Of a stretch of 64,000 nt of DNA, positions 44,384 through 52,218 are shown piece after piece. The position numbers and the translations under genes were made by a program. Source of the DNA: Pseudomonas sp. 5P_3.1_Bac2 (GTDB taxonomy: Bacteria; Pseudomonadota; Gammaproteobacteria; Pseudomonadales; Pseudomonadaceae); contig NZ_JANLNY010000028.1 in NCBI RefSeq assembly GCF_025465995.1, positions 124,001 to 188,000 of the forward strand. Direction: 5' to 3'. The first letter of the stretch is position 1; each line of letters begins with the position of its first letter. The notes below the pieces were generated by a model, which saw only the letters and a program-made list of their open reading frames with translations, made no database searches and was not told where the DNA came from.

Positions 44384-45802
44384 CTAGATTCTTTTCGGCA
44401 GAGATACCGTTACGCCCAGCCCGCGGCCTTGCAAGCCCTGCGACAGCAAAATGGTTCCTTTATGCACTTCGATGATCCGCTTGACGATCGGCAAACCCAA
44501 CCCACTGCCTTGCCCATCACCCGAGGCCGCAGTGCCCCGATAAAAGCGCTTGAAGATCACCTTCTGCTCTTGCGCGGTAATCCCCGGCCCATCGTCCATG
44601 ACCGATATCAGCGCATGCTGCTCGTGTTGCTCTATGCGTACGCTGACATGGCCACCGGCAGGCGTATAGCGAATCGCATTAGCTATCAGGTTTCTCAGCA
44701 GTATCTTCAGCCACAACTCTATGCCGATGATCCTCACTGGCGTCTGTTCGAGCGACAAGGTGATGCGTTTTTCGAAGGCTTGAACCAAAAGATCCGACTC
44801 CACCGACTCGGCCACTGCCGACAAGTCGACCGGGTAGAACTCTTCGATCAACGCATCGCTGTCGAGGCGAGCCAGCAGCAGAATCTGCTCCATCAGCGTG
44901 GTAATGCGCGTCACACTGCGGTTGATCTGCTGCAGGCCGTGAGCCTGGAACTGCGGGTCCGTCGAGCGCAGCACCACTTGCACATGGGTGCGTAAGGCGG
45001 CGAGGGGGGTGCGAATTTCGTGGGCGGCATCCCCAGTCAGCCTGCGCTCGGCCTCAAGCGTGTTGCGCAGGCGTTCGAGCAGCAAGTTGAGTTCACCGAC
45101 CAGGCCGTGGATCTCAACGGGGACGCGAGTCAAAGCAATCGGTTCAAGGTTGCGGTCGGAACGCTTGTGTACCTCGGCCTGCACCGCCTGCAGCGGTGAC
45201 AAACCACGGGAAACGCTGAACCAGATCATCAATGCCAACAGGGGGAAAGCCGGCAGCAGGGGAAACAGCAAATTGATCAGCAGCAAATTCATGGTCTGAC
45301 GGCGATAGCTGATGTTTGCTCCGACCCATACTTGCACGTCGCCTTGATGCATATTCAACACTCGCCAGTCGGCGTTTGTCGTTTTGAGCGAGCTGAAACC
45401 GTCCTGGGCGGTTGTGAAATTCTTGGGCAAGTTGGGGCTCGATAGCACCGGCTCGCCTTTGTACCAAAGCGCGTAGGCCAGTACACCGCCGCGATGGAGA
45501 AGGGGCAGGCCTTTGATCGCTTCACGACTGGCTTCGATACCCTGCTGCATCGCGCCTGCATCTAGGCCAAGTCGTTCATCGCTGGTGGTAACCGCGAGGA
45601 TATTGAGCGCCGCCTGACCGAAGTCGAGCATGTCTTCGTCGAACAACCTTTCGATCTTGCTCGTGGACAAGTAATAGGTGAAGGCAATCACCATCAACCA
45701 CGTCACGATAAAACTGCCCAACAACCACACCAACAGCAGCCTACGCACTGACGGCTTGTGCGGTGCTGTGTGCCTGAATATTGCAAAAGGTTCGAAGCGC
45801 AT
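44384..45802 (-). CDS. pmrB: Sensor histidine kinase PmrB-like
   Basis: A 472-residue sensor with membrane helices at about 20-44 and 178-202, a periplasmic domain of about 130 residues, HAMP-like linker, H-box DAAHEIRTPLAAL and HATPase motifs (LRNLIANAIRYTPAGG, DDGPGI, GSGLGLPIVKRI). It follows the PmrA-like regulator by four bases. In P. aeruginosa PmrB senses cationic peptides, polyamines and low Mg2+; here the periplasmic domain resembles the QseC/PmrB group generally, so the signal is inferred from gene order. Confidence 0.85.
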   Translation of the reverse strand: MRFEPFAIFRHTAPHKPSVRRLLLVWLLGSFIVTWLMVIAFTYYLSTSKIERLFDEDMLDFGQAALNILAVTTSDERLGLDAGAMQQGIEASREAIKGLPLLHRGGVLAYALWYKGEPVLSSPNLPKNFTTAQDGFSSLKTTNADWRVLNMHQGDVQVWVGANISYRRQTMNLLLINLLFPLLPAFPLLALMIWFSVSRGLSPLQAVQAEVHKRSDRNLEPIALTRVPVEIHGLVGELNLLLERLRNTLEAERRLTGDAAHEIRTPLAALRTHVQVVLRSTDPQFQAHGLQQINRSVTRITTLMEQILLLARLDSDALIEEFYPVDLSAVAESVESDLLVQAFEKRITLSLEQTPVRIIGIELWLKILLRNLIANAIRYTPAGGHVSVRIEQHEQHALISVMDDGPGITAQEQKVIFKRFYRGTAASGDGQGSGLGLPIVKRIIEVHKGTILLSQGLQGRGLGVTVSLPKRI

Positions 45803-45806
45803 CGAG

Positions 45807-46475
45807 CTAACCCATTTTTTCGTCGGCGATGGTGTAGCCCATTCCGCGTATGGTGCGGATTAATGTGTTGCTAGTTTTGCGCCGCACGTGGTGCACGTGA
45901 ACTTCGATGGCATTGCTTTCGACATCGCCGCTCCAGCCATAGAGTTTGTTCTCCAGCTGAGCCCGCGTCAGCACCTTGCCTTTGTTCTCGAGCAGCAGGC
46001 GCAACAGCGCATATTCGCGCGGTGCGAGATTGATCAAATCATCGTCCACCGTCACGGTATGCGTGGACGGGTCCAGGCACAGATTACCGTGTACCAGTTG
46101 CGGCGCCGCACGGCCCAGCGCGCGGCGCGCCAGGGCCCGGACACGGGCCAGCAGCTCTTCGAAATCAAAGGGTTTAGTCAGGTAGTCATCGGCGCCGTAA
46201 TCGAGCCCTTTGACGCGGTCCGCCACTTCATCTCTGGCCGTCAACAGCAATACGGGAACCTTGGAGCCACTCTTGCGCAGGTCATGGAGCACCTCCAATC
46301 CACTGTATCGCGGTAAGCCAATATCCAGTATCACCAAGTCGAATTCATCGGTCGCCAGCGCTTGTTTGGCCAGCAGGCCGTCGGTCAGCCATTCGACTAG
46401 GTCGCCTTCCTGGCGCAGGCCCAATTGAATGCCATCACCCAACAGCAGGTCATCCTCTACGAGTAATACACGCAT
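45807..46475 (-). CDS. pmrA: OmpR-family response regulator PmrA
   Basis: A 222-residue regulator. I start at the ATG at 46475 (MRVLLVEDDLLLGDGIQLG), which has AGGAAGG seven bases upstream; an in-frame TTG two codons earlier is less likely. The receiver has the acidic pair, LVILDIGLPRYSGL and the KPF lysine. The winged helix contains NAIEVHVHHVRR and the ending TIRGMGYTI. It resembles P. aeruginosa PmrA closely from memory. A matching half-site array lies upstream of speD (49020-49048), indicating autoregulation of the whole operon. Confidence 0.92.
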   Translation of the reverse strand: MRVLLVEDDLLLGDGIQLGLRQEGDLVEWLTDGLLAKQALATDEFDLVILDIGLPRYSGLEVLHDLRKSGSKVPVLLLTARDEVADRVKGLDYGADDYLTKPFDFEELLARVRALARRALGRAAPQLVHGNLCLDPSTHTVTVDDDLINLAPREYALLRLLLENKGKVLTRAQLENKLYGWSGDVESNAIEVHVHHVRRKTSNTLIRTIRGMGYTIADEKMG

Positions 46476-46491
46476 GCTCAAGCCTTCCTAG

Positions 46492-47352
46492 CTACGTTAG
46501 CAATTCCCAGATACTCAGCGCCGCCTCTACCAGCAACAGCGCCACGATCAACCACTCGACCCGCAACTCCTGGAGCACATGGCGATGTTCGCTGAGGCGG
46601 TCGACGGCCAGTTCGTACAGGTCCTGCAGCACTTCTATTCGATCATCGAGACTGACAAGGCGGTCGTGAACCTCGGCCTGCATAGCCAGTTCATTGTAGA
46701 GTCGGCGAACTGCGCTAGTCAGCACCGCGGGGGCTTTTTCCAGGCGCGTTTCCAGCCGCGTGTAAGCAATGCGCCAACGTGTGGTACGCGTCACGCAGGC
46801 ATTGACATGACTGGCACGGGCCTGATGCTGTTGCTGCGGCATGTGGGTCAGCTCGATGTCGTCATCGGCGGTGGCCCAGGAAGCTGCAATCTCCTTTTCC
46901 AGACGACGCAAGGCGCCTTCGTACCAGTTGAAAGTGACAATCCCCGCGAGCAGTTCTGCGTAGCGCTCGGGGTTACCGATGATCAATGCCCGGCCAGGCC
47001 TCCAGAGTATGCGCTCGCCGAAGGACATCGTCTCCAGCGTCGGTTGAGTGGCGTCCTCATCGGTTCTCATCCAGGCGTCCAGTTGCTGACGCCAGGCGTG
47101 GCTGGTCTGCAAGCCAGCACCGGCGAAGACCACCCACAGTTCGTCCTGTGCAATATCGTCAGACAAGACCTGCATGTCCGTCATGGCGATGCGTTGCTGC
47201 AAGACAGCGTGCGCCGGGTGCGGATCGTCGAACTGAGCGAGGCATTGCACCGCCGAGGCCGGCACCGCCCCTGCGATAAACTTCACCCGATGCAGGAAGC
47301 AGGCACTGGGCGCCGCCAGTTCAGTGGCCTGTAGCGCGTTGGAAGGCATCAT
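46492..47352 (-). CDS. Uncharacterised membrane-anchored protein (PA4775-like position), DUF155/RMD1-like C-terminus
   Basis: A 286-residue protein between speE2 and pmrA, the position of PA4775 in P. aeruginosa. It starts one base upstream of the speE2 stop. The N-terminal half is globular, a central region is helical, and residues about 215-260 form an amphipathic coiled-coil-like stretch (VSLDDRIEVLQDLYELAVDR) leading into one terminal membrane helix (EWLIVALLLVEAALSIWELL). That ending resembles the C-terminus of the RMD1/RMND1 (DUF155) family; this is an inference from pattern, not a search. Its conserved place in the operon suggests a role in surface polyamine production or signalling. 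Confidence 0.6.
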   Translation of the reverse strand: MMPSNALQATELAAPSACFLHRVKFIAGAVPASAVQCLAQFDDPHPAHAVLQQRIAMTDMQVLSDDIAQDELWVVFAGAGLQTSHAWRQQLDAWMRTDEDATQPTLETMSFGERILWRPGRALIIGNPERYAELLAGIVTFNWYEGALRRLEKEIAASWATADDDIELTHMPQQQHQARASHVNACVTRTTRWRIAYTRLETRLEKAPAVLTSAVRRLYNELAMQAEVHDRLVSLDDRIEVLQDLYELAVDRLSEHRHVLQELRVEWLIVALLLVEAALSIWELLT

Positions 47353-47353
47353 T

Positions 47354-48481
47354 TCAGTTGACCTTGAGCGCAGGCAATTGCGCCGGGCCGAACTCGATTT
47401 CCTCGATGTCGGGCGGAGCGATAAAGGTGACGCCGTCTTCCAGCAGCGGTCCAGGTTGCGCCATCAGAAAGCGCGTTTCCTTGTCCATCACGAAGCACGC
47501 CTTGAGGTAGTCGCCGTCGAGGTGGTCGAGCCAGGTCGGGCCGAGCTTGCGTTCGATACGACGGTCCAGATCGTCGCCTTGCCAGTGCGCCGGGTCGGCC
47601 CAGTCGGAGGCCAGCAGAAAGCCCCAGGAGGCGAGGAATGACGGTACCGCAGCGCGATAGCTGTGCACTTGGCTGAAGACGCTGCGCAGCGTACGCGCCA
47701 ATGCCGCATGGGGCTTGTCGTCGCTGTGGGAAAACTCCAGACCTTGCACGGCGACCACGCCACCGGGCCGCAGGCGCGAATGCAGCAGTTGGTAGAACTG
47801 GCGTGTGTAAAGCGCCTGTGCCGGACCGTTGTCGAGCATGTCGACGACATCGATGATCACCACGTCGTACAGCGAAGGATCATTTTCCAGGTAGGCCCTG
47901 CCATCGGCGGTCACCAACTCGCACCGTGGGTCGTCAAACGCGCCCTGGTGCCACTGGAACATGTGGGTTCGGCACAGCTCTACCAGTTCCTGGTCCAGAT
48001 CGACCATGACTGCGCGCCTTACACTGGCGTGCGACAGCACTTCTCGCAGGGTGGCGCCTTCACCGCCACCGATGATCAGCACATCTCGCGGCTCATCGTG
48101 GACCAGCATCGCCGGCTGCACCAGAAGCTCGTGGTAGAGGGATTCATCACTGGCGGCGCTCTGGATCGCGCCATCGATCATGAGAATACGGCCGTAGTTG
48201 TAGGTGTCGGCGATCAGGATGTTTTGCCAGGCCGTGCGGCCTTGGTGAAGCACCCGACGCACCCCATAGAGATAGCTGTCGAACAGATCGCTGTTTTCCA
48301 GCGCCGTTATGGCGCTATCGCCTTCGGCCGCAGGGTCCGGCGGATAGAAGTAGAAATGGTTCGGTGGCAACGCGGGCAGGGTGCGGACCACGTCCTCAGG
48401 TACCAGGTACTTGAGGTCGCCGTCATAGTGGTTCGGGTCGATCTGTTGCACGCCTGCTGGCTGATCGTTGAACTGGCTCAT
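47354..48481 (-). CDS. speE2: Polyamine aminopropyltransferase (spermidine synthase) SpeE2
   Basis: A 375-residue aminopropyltransferase, longer than the usual 290 or so because of an N-terminal extension of about 80 residues. The Rossmann motif VLIIGGGEGATLREVL and the following MVDLDQELVELCR bind decarboxylated AdoMet; DVVIIDVVDMLDNGPA replaces the common DSTDP motif and lies at the catalytic Asp region. It overlaps speD2 by four bases. In P. aeruginosa the homologous genes make spermidine that coats the outer surface and protects against cationic antibiotics. Confidence 0.92.
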   Translation of the reverse strand: MSQFNDQPAGVQQIDPNHYDGDLKYLVPEDVVRTLPALPPNHFYFYPPDPAAEGDSAITALENSDLFDSYLYGVRRVLHQGRTAWQNILIADTYNYGRILMIDGAIQSAASDESLYHELLVQPAMLVHDEPRDVLIIGGGEGATLREVLSHASVRRAVMVDLDQELVELCRTHMFQWHQGAFDDPRCELVTADGRAYLENDPSLYDVVIIDVVDMLDNGPAQALYTRQFYQLLHSRLRPGGVVAVQGLEFSHSDDKPHAALARTLRSVFSQVHSYRAAVPSFLASWGFLLASDWADPAHWQGDDLDRRIERKLGPTWLDHLDGDYLKACFVMDKETRFLMAQPGPLLEDGVTFIAPPDIEEIEFGPAQLPALKVN

Positions 48482-48963
48482 CGTGCGCTCCCCTGCTCCG
48501 AGCCGATGGCCCAGCGCAGTGTCGGACTGTAGGCGTTGATCGCCCCGGCGCCGCTCAGGGTACGGTTGATCATGCCGACGTGGTGCCCCTCCAGCCCTCG
48601 GTCCATGCTGGAGATGATGTGGCGCTGGCTGCCCAGCCGCTCGCTCAGAACCCGCACGGCCTGAGCACCATCCAGTACATCGCCGCAGGTGAACACATCA
48701 ATGGCGGCGTATTTGTATTCGGGCCAGGTGTGGATCGCCAGGTGCGATTCGGCAATCACCACGACGCCGGAAATGCCGATAGGGCTGAACTTGTGGAAGG
48801 TCGACGTGACGATTGTCGCGTTGGCCTCACGAGCCGCTTGCAGCATGCTTTCTTCGATCCATTTGATATCGTCGAAACGGGCATCGTTGCAGTCGTAAAG
48901 TTCGATGACCAGCTGCTTTCCAAGCGCAGAGTTAGGGTGAATTTCTGATTGAGCGTTCAGCAT
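48478..48963 (-). CDS. speD2: S-adenosylmethionine decarboxylase proenzyme SpeD2
   Basis: A 161-residue pyruvoyl-dependent AdoMet decarboxylase. The self-cleavage site lies between Glu72 and Ser73 in IAESHLAIHTWPE, Ser73 becoming the pyruvoyl group; the catalytic Cys is in VFTCGDVLDG. It supplies decarboxylated AdoMet to SpeE2. It is the first gene of the operon speD2-speE2-PA4775-like-pmrA-pmrB(-nucleosidase), whose likely promoter and PmrA sites lie just upstream. Confidence 0.95.
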   Translation of the reverse strand: MLNAQSEIHPNSALGKQLVIELYDCNDARFDDIKWIEESMLQAAREANATIVTSTFHKFSPIGISGVVVIAESHLAIHTWPEYKYAAIDVFTCGDVLDGAQAVRVLSERLGSQRHIISSMDRGLEGHHVGMINRTLSGAGAINAYSPTLRWAIGSEQGSAR

Positions 48964-49019
48964 GGGAGTGTCCTGTTTTAGGTGAGTTAAATTGCCGGCG
49001 CAATCTTATGCGGGCGTTT

Positions 49020-49048
49020 CTTAAGGAACGCTTACGGTAAGAATTAAG
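49020..49048 (-). promoter_or_regulatory. PmrA-box-like half-site array upstream of speD2
   Basis: Plus-strand reading: CTTAAG (49020-49025), five bases, CTTACG (49031-49036), six bases, ATTAAG (49043-49048). Spacing of 11 and 12 bases fits the tandem YTTAAK half-sites of PmrA-family regulators. A TAAGAT-like -10 lies between it and the speD2 ATG on the minus strand. Confidence 0.6.
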
Positions 49049-49117
49049 AAAAATTTGCGCCTATGCGCTCCCTGAACCCCACCCACCGCCAGCTGAAATC
49101 TCGGCTTACTGGGGTAT

Positions 49118-49620
49118 CTGCGGCGAGCAGTGCCATGGCAACAGCGCTTGGTAATTGGCTACCGATCAAGCGTGCGGCAATCACTGCAGCACGTGGCGCC
49201 GCCACCTGTAGGCCGCGTAGCGGTTGACCTTGGCGGTCTCGACCGAGCTATAAACCTGCGCACTGGCAGGCGCACCTTTGGACGTATGACTCAATCGTCA
49301 CGCCTTACGCCCGATGACGAATGGCCTTGTCGATGGGCACGGCCCAGCCTTCTAGGCAACGCGTCAGCGCTACCCAGCTTAAGACTGTCATCGAAGGCTT
49401 GGGCCGTTGCTGAAGCATTGGCACACCATCACGCTGGCTCAGCATGCAGGCATGCCGCGTTTTGAGGCTTGGGGTTGCCTTATCCTGGCGGATTGGCAAG
49501 CGATGCTTATCACTCATATCCCCAGCTTGCCGTGCGACTTCGTACACGCCGCCAATCCTGTACAGCGTTTGTTCAGCCAGTGGGCTTTTGTTCGTCGTGT
49601 GCAGAGAGGAGAATTGGCGG
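49118..49620 (-). pseudogene. Decayed IS66-family transposase (C-terminal half)
   Basis: Minus-strand reading matches the C-terminal half of IS66 TnpC in order: FSSLHTTNKSPLAEQTLYRI, then RLPIRQDKATPSL, then MLSQRDGVPM and WVALTRCLEGWAVPID. In another frame SKGAPASAQVYSSVETAKVN continues, then a segment ending YQALLPWHCSP. In intact members the PID is followed by NN and a conserved AEN/IRP segment; here that part is deleted. Two in-frame stops interrupt the last 40 codons. It is clearly non-functional and marks an old insertion between the pmr-spe operon and the cluster to its right. Confidence 0.85.
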
Positions 49621-49899
49621 CGGCGTGCCGGTCGAGCACTGGGCACTGCATAAACGCAACGCCTAGCGCGCTCTTTGCGACACAACGCAGAAGCCCCTTA
49701 CCTTGACTTGAGTCTTAGCACAGGCACGGCGCCTAAAGTCTTTAGGGCGAAAGGCTTGTGATTGTCAGTTGAACTGAGCCAAAGTTAAGTTGTAGGACTG
49801 TTTCAACGGAGCATCAGCTCCGGATCTGAATGGTCTTTTTAGCGACGGATATTTGGTAAACCTGACGATGGCATGGATAGCTGTGTACAAGCGCTGATT
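49621..49899. other. Spacer upstream of the MocR-type gene
   Basis: No gene. A perfect small hairpin, CGGAGC/GCTCCG (49807-49822, ATCA loop), with T residues at 49836-49840, may be a terminator or operator. Confidence 0.4.
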
Positions 49900-49911
49900 C
49901 GCCTTAAGGCG
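49900..49911 (+). promoter_or_regulatory. 12-bp perfect palindrome before the MocR-type gene
   Basis: CGCCTTAAGGCG lies 10 bases before the ATG at 49922. Its position would suit an autoregulatory operator, but MocR proteins often use direct repeats, so this is only a candidate. Confidence 0.35.
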
Positions 49912-49921
49912 TGCGCCGTAC

Positions 49922-51364
49922 ATGACGCACGAGGATCGAAAGCGAGTGAGTGCAAATTGCAGTAAAGATACGGAGTTCGCCTATCAGGCCGTTTACCGCT
50001 ATCTCACCGGACTGATAGAAGCCGCGCCCCCGGGGCAGCAACTGAAGCTGCCGTCGTTACGACAGTTAGCGCAGCGCTTAAATGTTTCAGTATCCACCAC
50101 CAAATACGCCTATTCGTTACTGGAAGATCAAGGGCTGATCTACGCCAAAGCCAAATGTGGTTATTACACCCAGGCCGTCCCCGCCACCCAAACCCGCGCA
50201 AGTTCAGCGAGTCTACTCGATAGCGTTTTTTCCAATGCCCGCCAACCGGGCATGCTCGCCCTCAGCAGCGATGCTCCGGCCATGCTGTTATCACTGGAAA
50301 ACCCGTTACTGATGACCGAGCGAGAGTTGACCCGGCAATACCCGCGCACCTACGCACCGCTCTACCAACCTTTCGGTGAGACCGAGTTACGCAGCACCCT
50401 GGCCGAACGCTACACCCAGTCAACACGCTGCTATTGGCGCGCGGAACACGTCTATGTCGGCGCGGACTTGCGCTCGGTGCTAGAGGTGGCCCTAGAGGCC
50501 CTGCAATTGAGCGGTAGCGTTGCACTGGTTGAATCGCCCTGTTCATGGGCAATATTGCGCCAACTACGGGCCGCGAAGATTCGTATCGTGGAAATACCCT
50601 TAGGGCCAACCGGGCGCTTCGACCTCAAGCAGTTACAAGCAGTGTTGCTGCAGGAGCCAATCAAGCTCGCCGTGTTCTCATCAACCGTCAATGTCCCCCA
50701 TGGCAGCCTGATGCCGGCGCAAGACAAACAACTGATTTGCCGCTGGCTGGCCGAGCGCTCCATTTGGCTCTTCGAGAATGACAGCTACGGCGAGTTTTGT
50801 TTCGAGCCTAACGCCACACGTTACCGAGACTTTGCGGACCCAGAGCAGCTGCTGGTGTTTTCCACATTCGACAAGATTATTGGCTCGGAAGCCCCCTATG
50901 GCTACTTGCTCAGCCGCGTTAAAGGCGCCGAGCTGGATCGCCTGTTTCTCGAGCGGGCTTTTCGCTTGTCGCCGATTCGGCAAAAAGCCATTGCCAAGTT
51001 ATTCAGCACACGGCGGATCGATCAACACACTCAGCTGTTACGCAGCCTGCTAATGGGCCGTATGCAGGACATGCAAGAGTTGCTGCATGAACATCTAGCC
51101 GACCACTTACGAGTGGTGCAACCACAAGGCGGAGCCGCGTTTTGGGCCGAAGCAACACGCCCAGTCAATATGTGCCGAGTATTTGAGCGCTTGCTGAGCA
51201 AACACACAGTGATCGCTCCCGGCGAAATCTTTAGCCAGCAGGGGGCGTGGCAGCACCACCTACGCCTCAGTTACACCATTGACTGGAGCAAGGACATAGC
51301 CCAAGCCTTGAAACTGCTGGCTCAGGCTATTGATGAAGAATGCGTAGAGCAGTCTCTCAGTTGA
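49922..51364 (+). CDS. MocR-family (GntR-aminotransferase) transcriptional regulator
   Basis: A 480-residue regulator with an N-terminal GntR winged helix (about 20-85: LPSLRQLAQRLNVSVSTTKY) joined to a fold-type I aminotransferase-like domain (about 110-470). The PLP-lysine region reads FSTFDKIIGSEAPYGYLL, so a Schiff-base Lys is present. Such proteins sense PLP or an amino compound. It is the only regulator beside the eight-gene operon, and its stop overlaps the last gene (panB-like) tail to tail, so it probably controls the cluster. A GTG at 49946, with GAGGA nine bases upstream, is an alternative start. Confidence 0.9.
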   Translation: MTHEDRKRVSANCSKDTEFAYQAVYRYLTGLIEAAPPGQQLKLPSLRQLAQRLNVSVSTTKYAYSLLEDQGLIYAKAKCGYYTQAVPATQTRASSASLLDSVFSNARQPGMLALSSDAPAMLLSLENPLLMTERELTRQYPRTYAPLYQPFGETELRSTLAERYTQSTRCYWRAEHVYVGADLRSVLEVALEALQLSGSVALVESPCSWAILRQLRAAKIRIVEIPLGPTGRFDLKQLQAVLLQEPIKLAVFSSTVNVPHGSLMPAQDKQLICRWLAERSIWLFENDSYGEFCFEPNATRYRDFADPEQLLVFSTFDKIIGSEAPYGYLLSRVKGAELDRLFLERAFRLSPIRQKAIAKLFSTRRIDQHTQLLRSLLMGRMQDMQELLHEHLADHLRVVQPQGGAAFWAEATRPVNMCRVFERLLSKHTVIAPGEIFSQQGAWQHHLRLSYTIDWSKDIAQALKLLAQAIDEECVEQSLS

Positions 51365-52175
51365 CCCCATAGCAGTGTTTAAGCTGTGGAAAGCTGCCGT
51401 CGCGCACCTGCTCAGCAAAGGTCGCGCAGGCCTGACGGATCAGTTCTCCCGCATCCGCGTACTGCTTAACAAAACGTGGTACGTGCTCGCCACCCAAACC
51501 CAGCATGTCTTCGGTCACCAACACCTGACCATCACACGCTGGCGAAGCCCCTATGCCAATGGTCGGCACAGGCGAAATCTCTGTCACTCGGCGCGCCACT
51601 GCTTCGGCCACGCCTTCTAGGAGCAGGCTGAAAGCCCCGGCCTCAAGGTGCGCACGGGCATCGGCTTCGATAGCCAGGGCCGTTGAGTCATTCATGCCCT
51701 GTGCCTTGAAACCACCCATTACATTGACGTACTGCGGCATCAAACCGATATGCGCCATCACCGGGATGCCACGCTGAACCAGAAACTCAACAGTCTCAGC
51801 CAGCACCGCCCCACCTTCCAGCTTGATCGCATCACAACCGCTGCGGGCCATTACCTGGGCACAGTTACGGTAGGCCTGCTGCGGCGACTCTTGATACGTA
51901 CCGAACGGCATGTCGGCAATCACACAAGCTAGGCGCGTACTGCTGACCACGGCGCGGGTGTGGGCGATTGTTTCGTCCAGGCTCATGTCTAGGGTTGAGC
52001 TGCGGCCATAACCAACCATAGCGGTCGAGTCGCCGACCAGAATGAAGTCGACGAAGGGGTCCATCAACTTCGCAATGTTGCTCGTGTAAGCGGTCAGCGA
52101 GACAATTTTTTGTTGTCCCTTCATCGCCACCAATTGCGGCACGCTGAGTCGTTTAGTGCGGCTATGCAGGCTCAT
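51357..52175 (-). CDS. panB: PanB-family ketopantoate hydroxymethyltransferase, cluster-associated
   Basis: A 272-residue PanB-family enzyme, which transfers a hydroxymethyl group from methylene-THF to an alpha-keto acid. Metal-site motifs are intact: VGDSTAMVGYGRSSTLD with Asp49, ADMPFGTYQ, IKLEGG, the catalytic Glu in SLLLEGVAEAVA, and GIGASPACDGQVLV. No panC accompanies it, and it is the last gene of an operon with glutamate-mutase and ligase genes. It is therefore likely a second copy adapted to a pathway intermediate, with a keto acid derived from 3-methylaspartate as a candidate. Ordinary pantothenate synthesis cannot be excluded. Confidence 0.9.
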   Translation of the reverse strand: MSLHSRTKRLSVPQLVAMKGQQKIVSLTAYTSNIAKLMDPFVDFILVGDSTAMVGYGRSSTLDMSLDETIAHTRAVVSSTRLACVIADMPFGTYQESPQQAYRNCAQVMARSGCDAIKLEGGAVLAETVEFLVQRGIPVMAHIGLMPQYVNVMGGFKAQGMNDSTALAIEADARAHLEAGAFSLLLEGVAEAVARRVTEISPVPTIGIGASPACDGQVLVTEDMLGLGGEHVPRFVKQYADAGELIRQACATFAEQVRDGSFPQLKHCYGVN

Positions 52176-52218
52176 GGTTGTCCTCCTTGCTAAGTCCCGT
52201 TAGTGGGACTGTCAGTGG

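Noticed and set aside
48580..48948. 122-codon plus-strand frame opposite speD2
   Set aside because: Shadow of speD2, whose pyruvoyl motif is certain.
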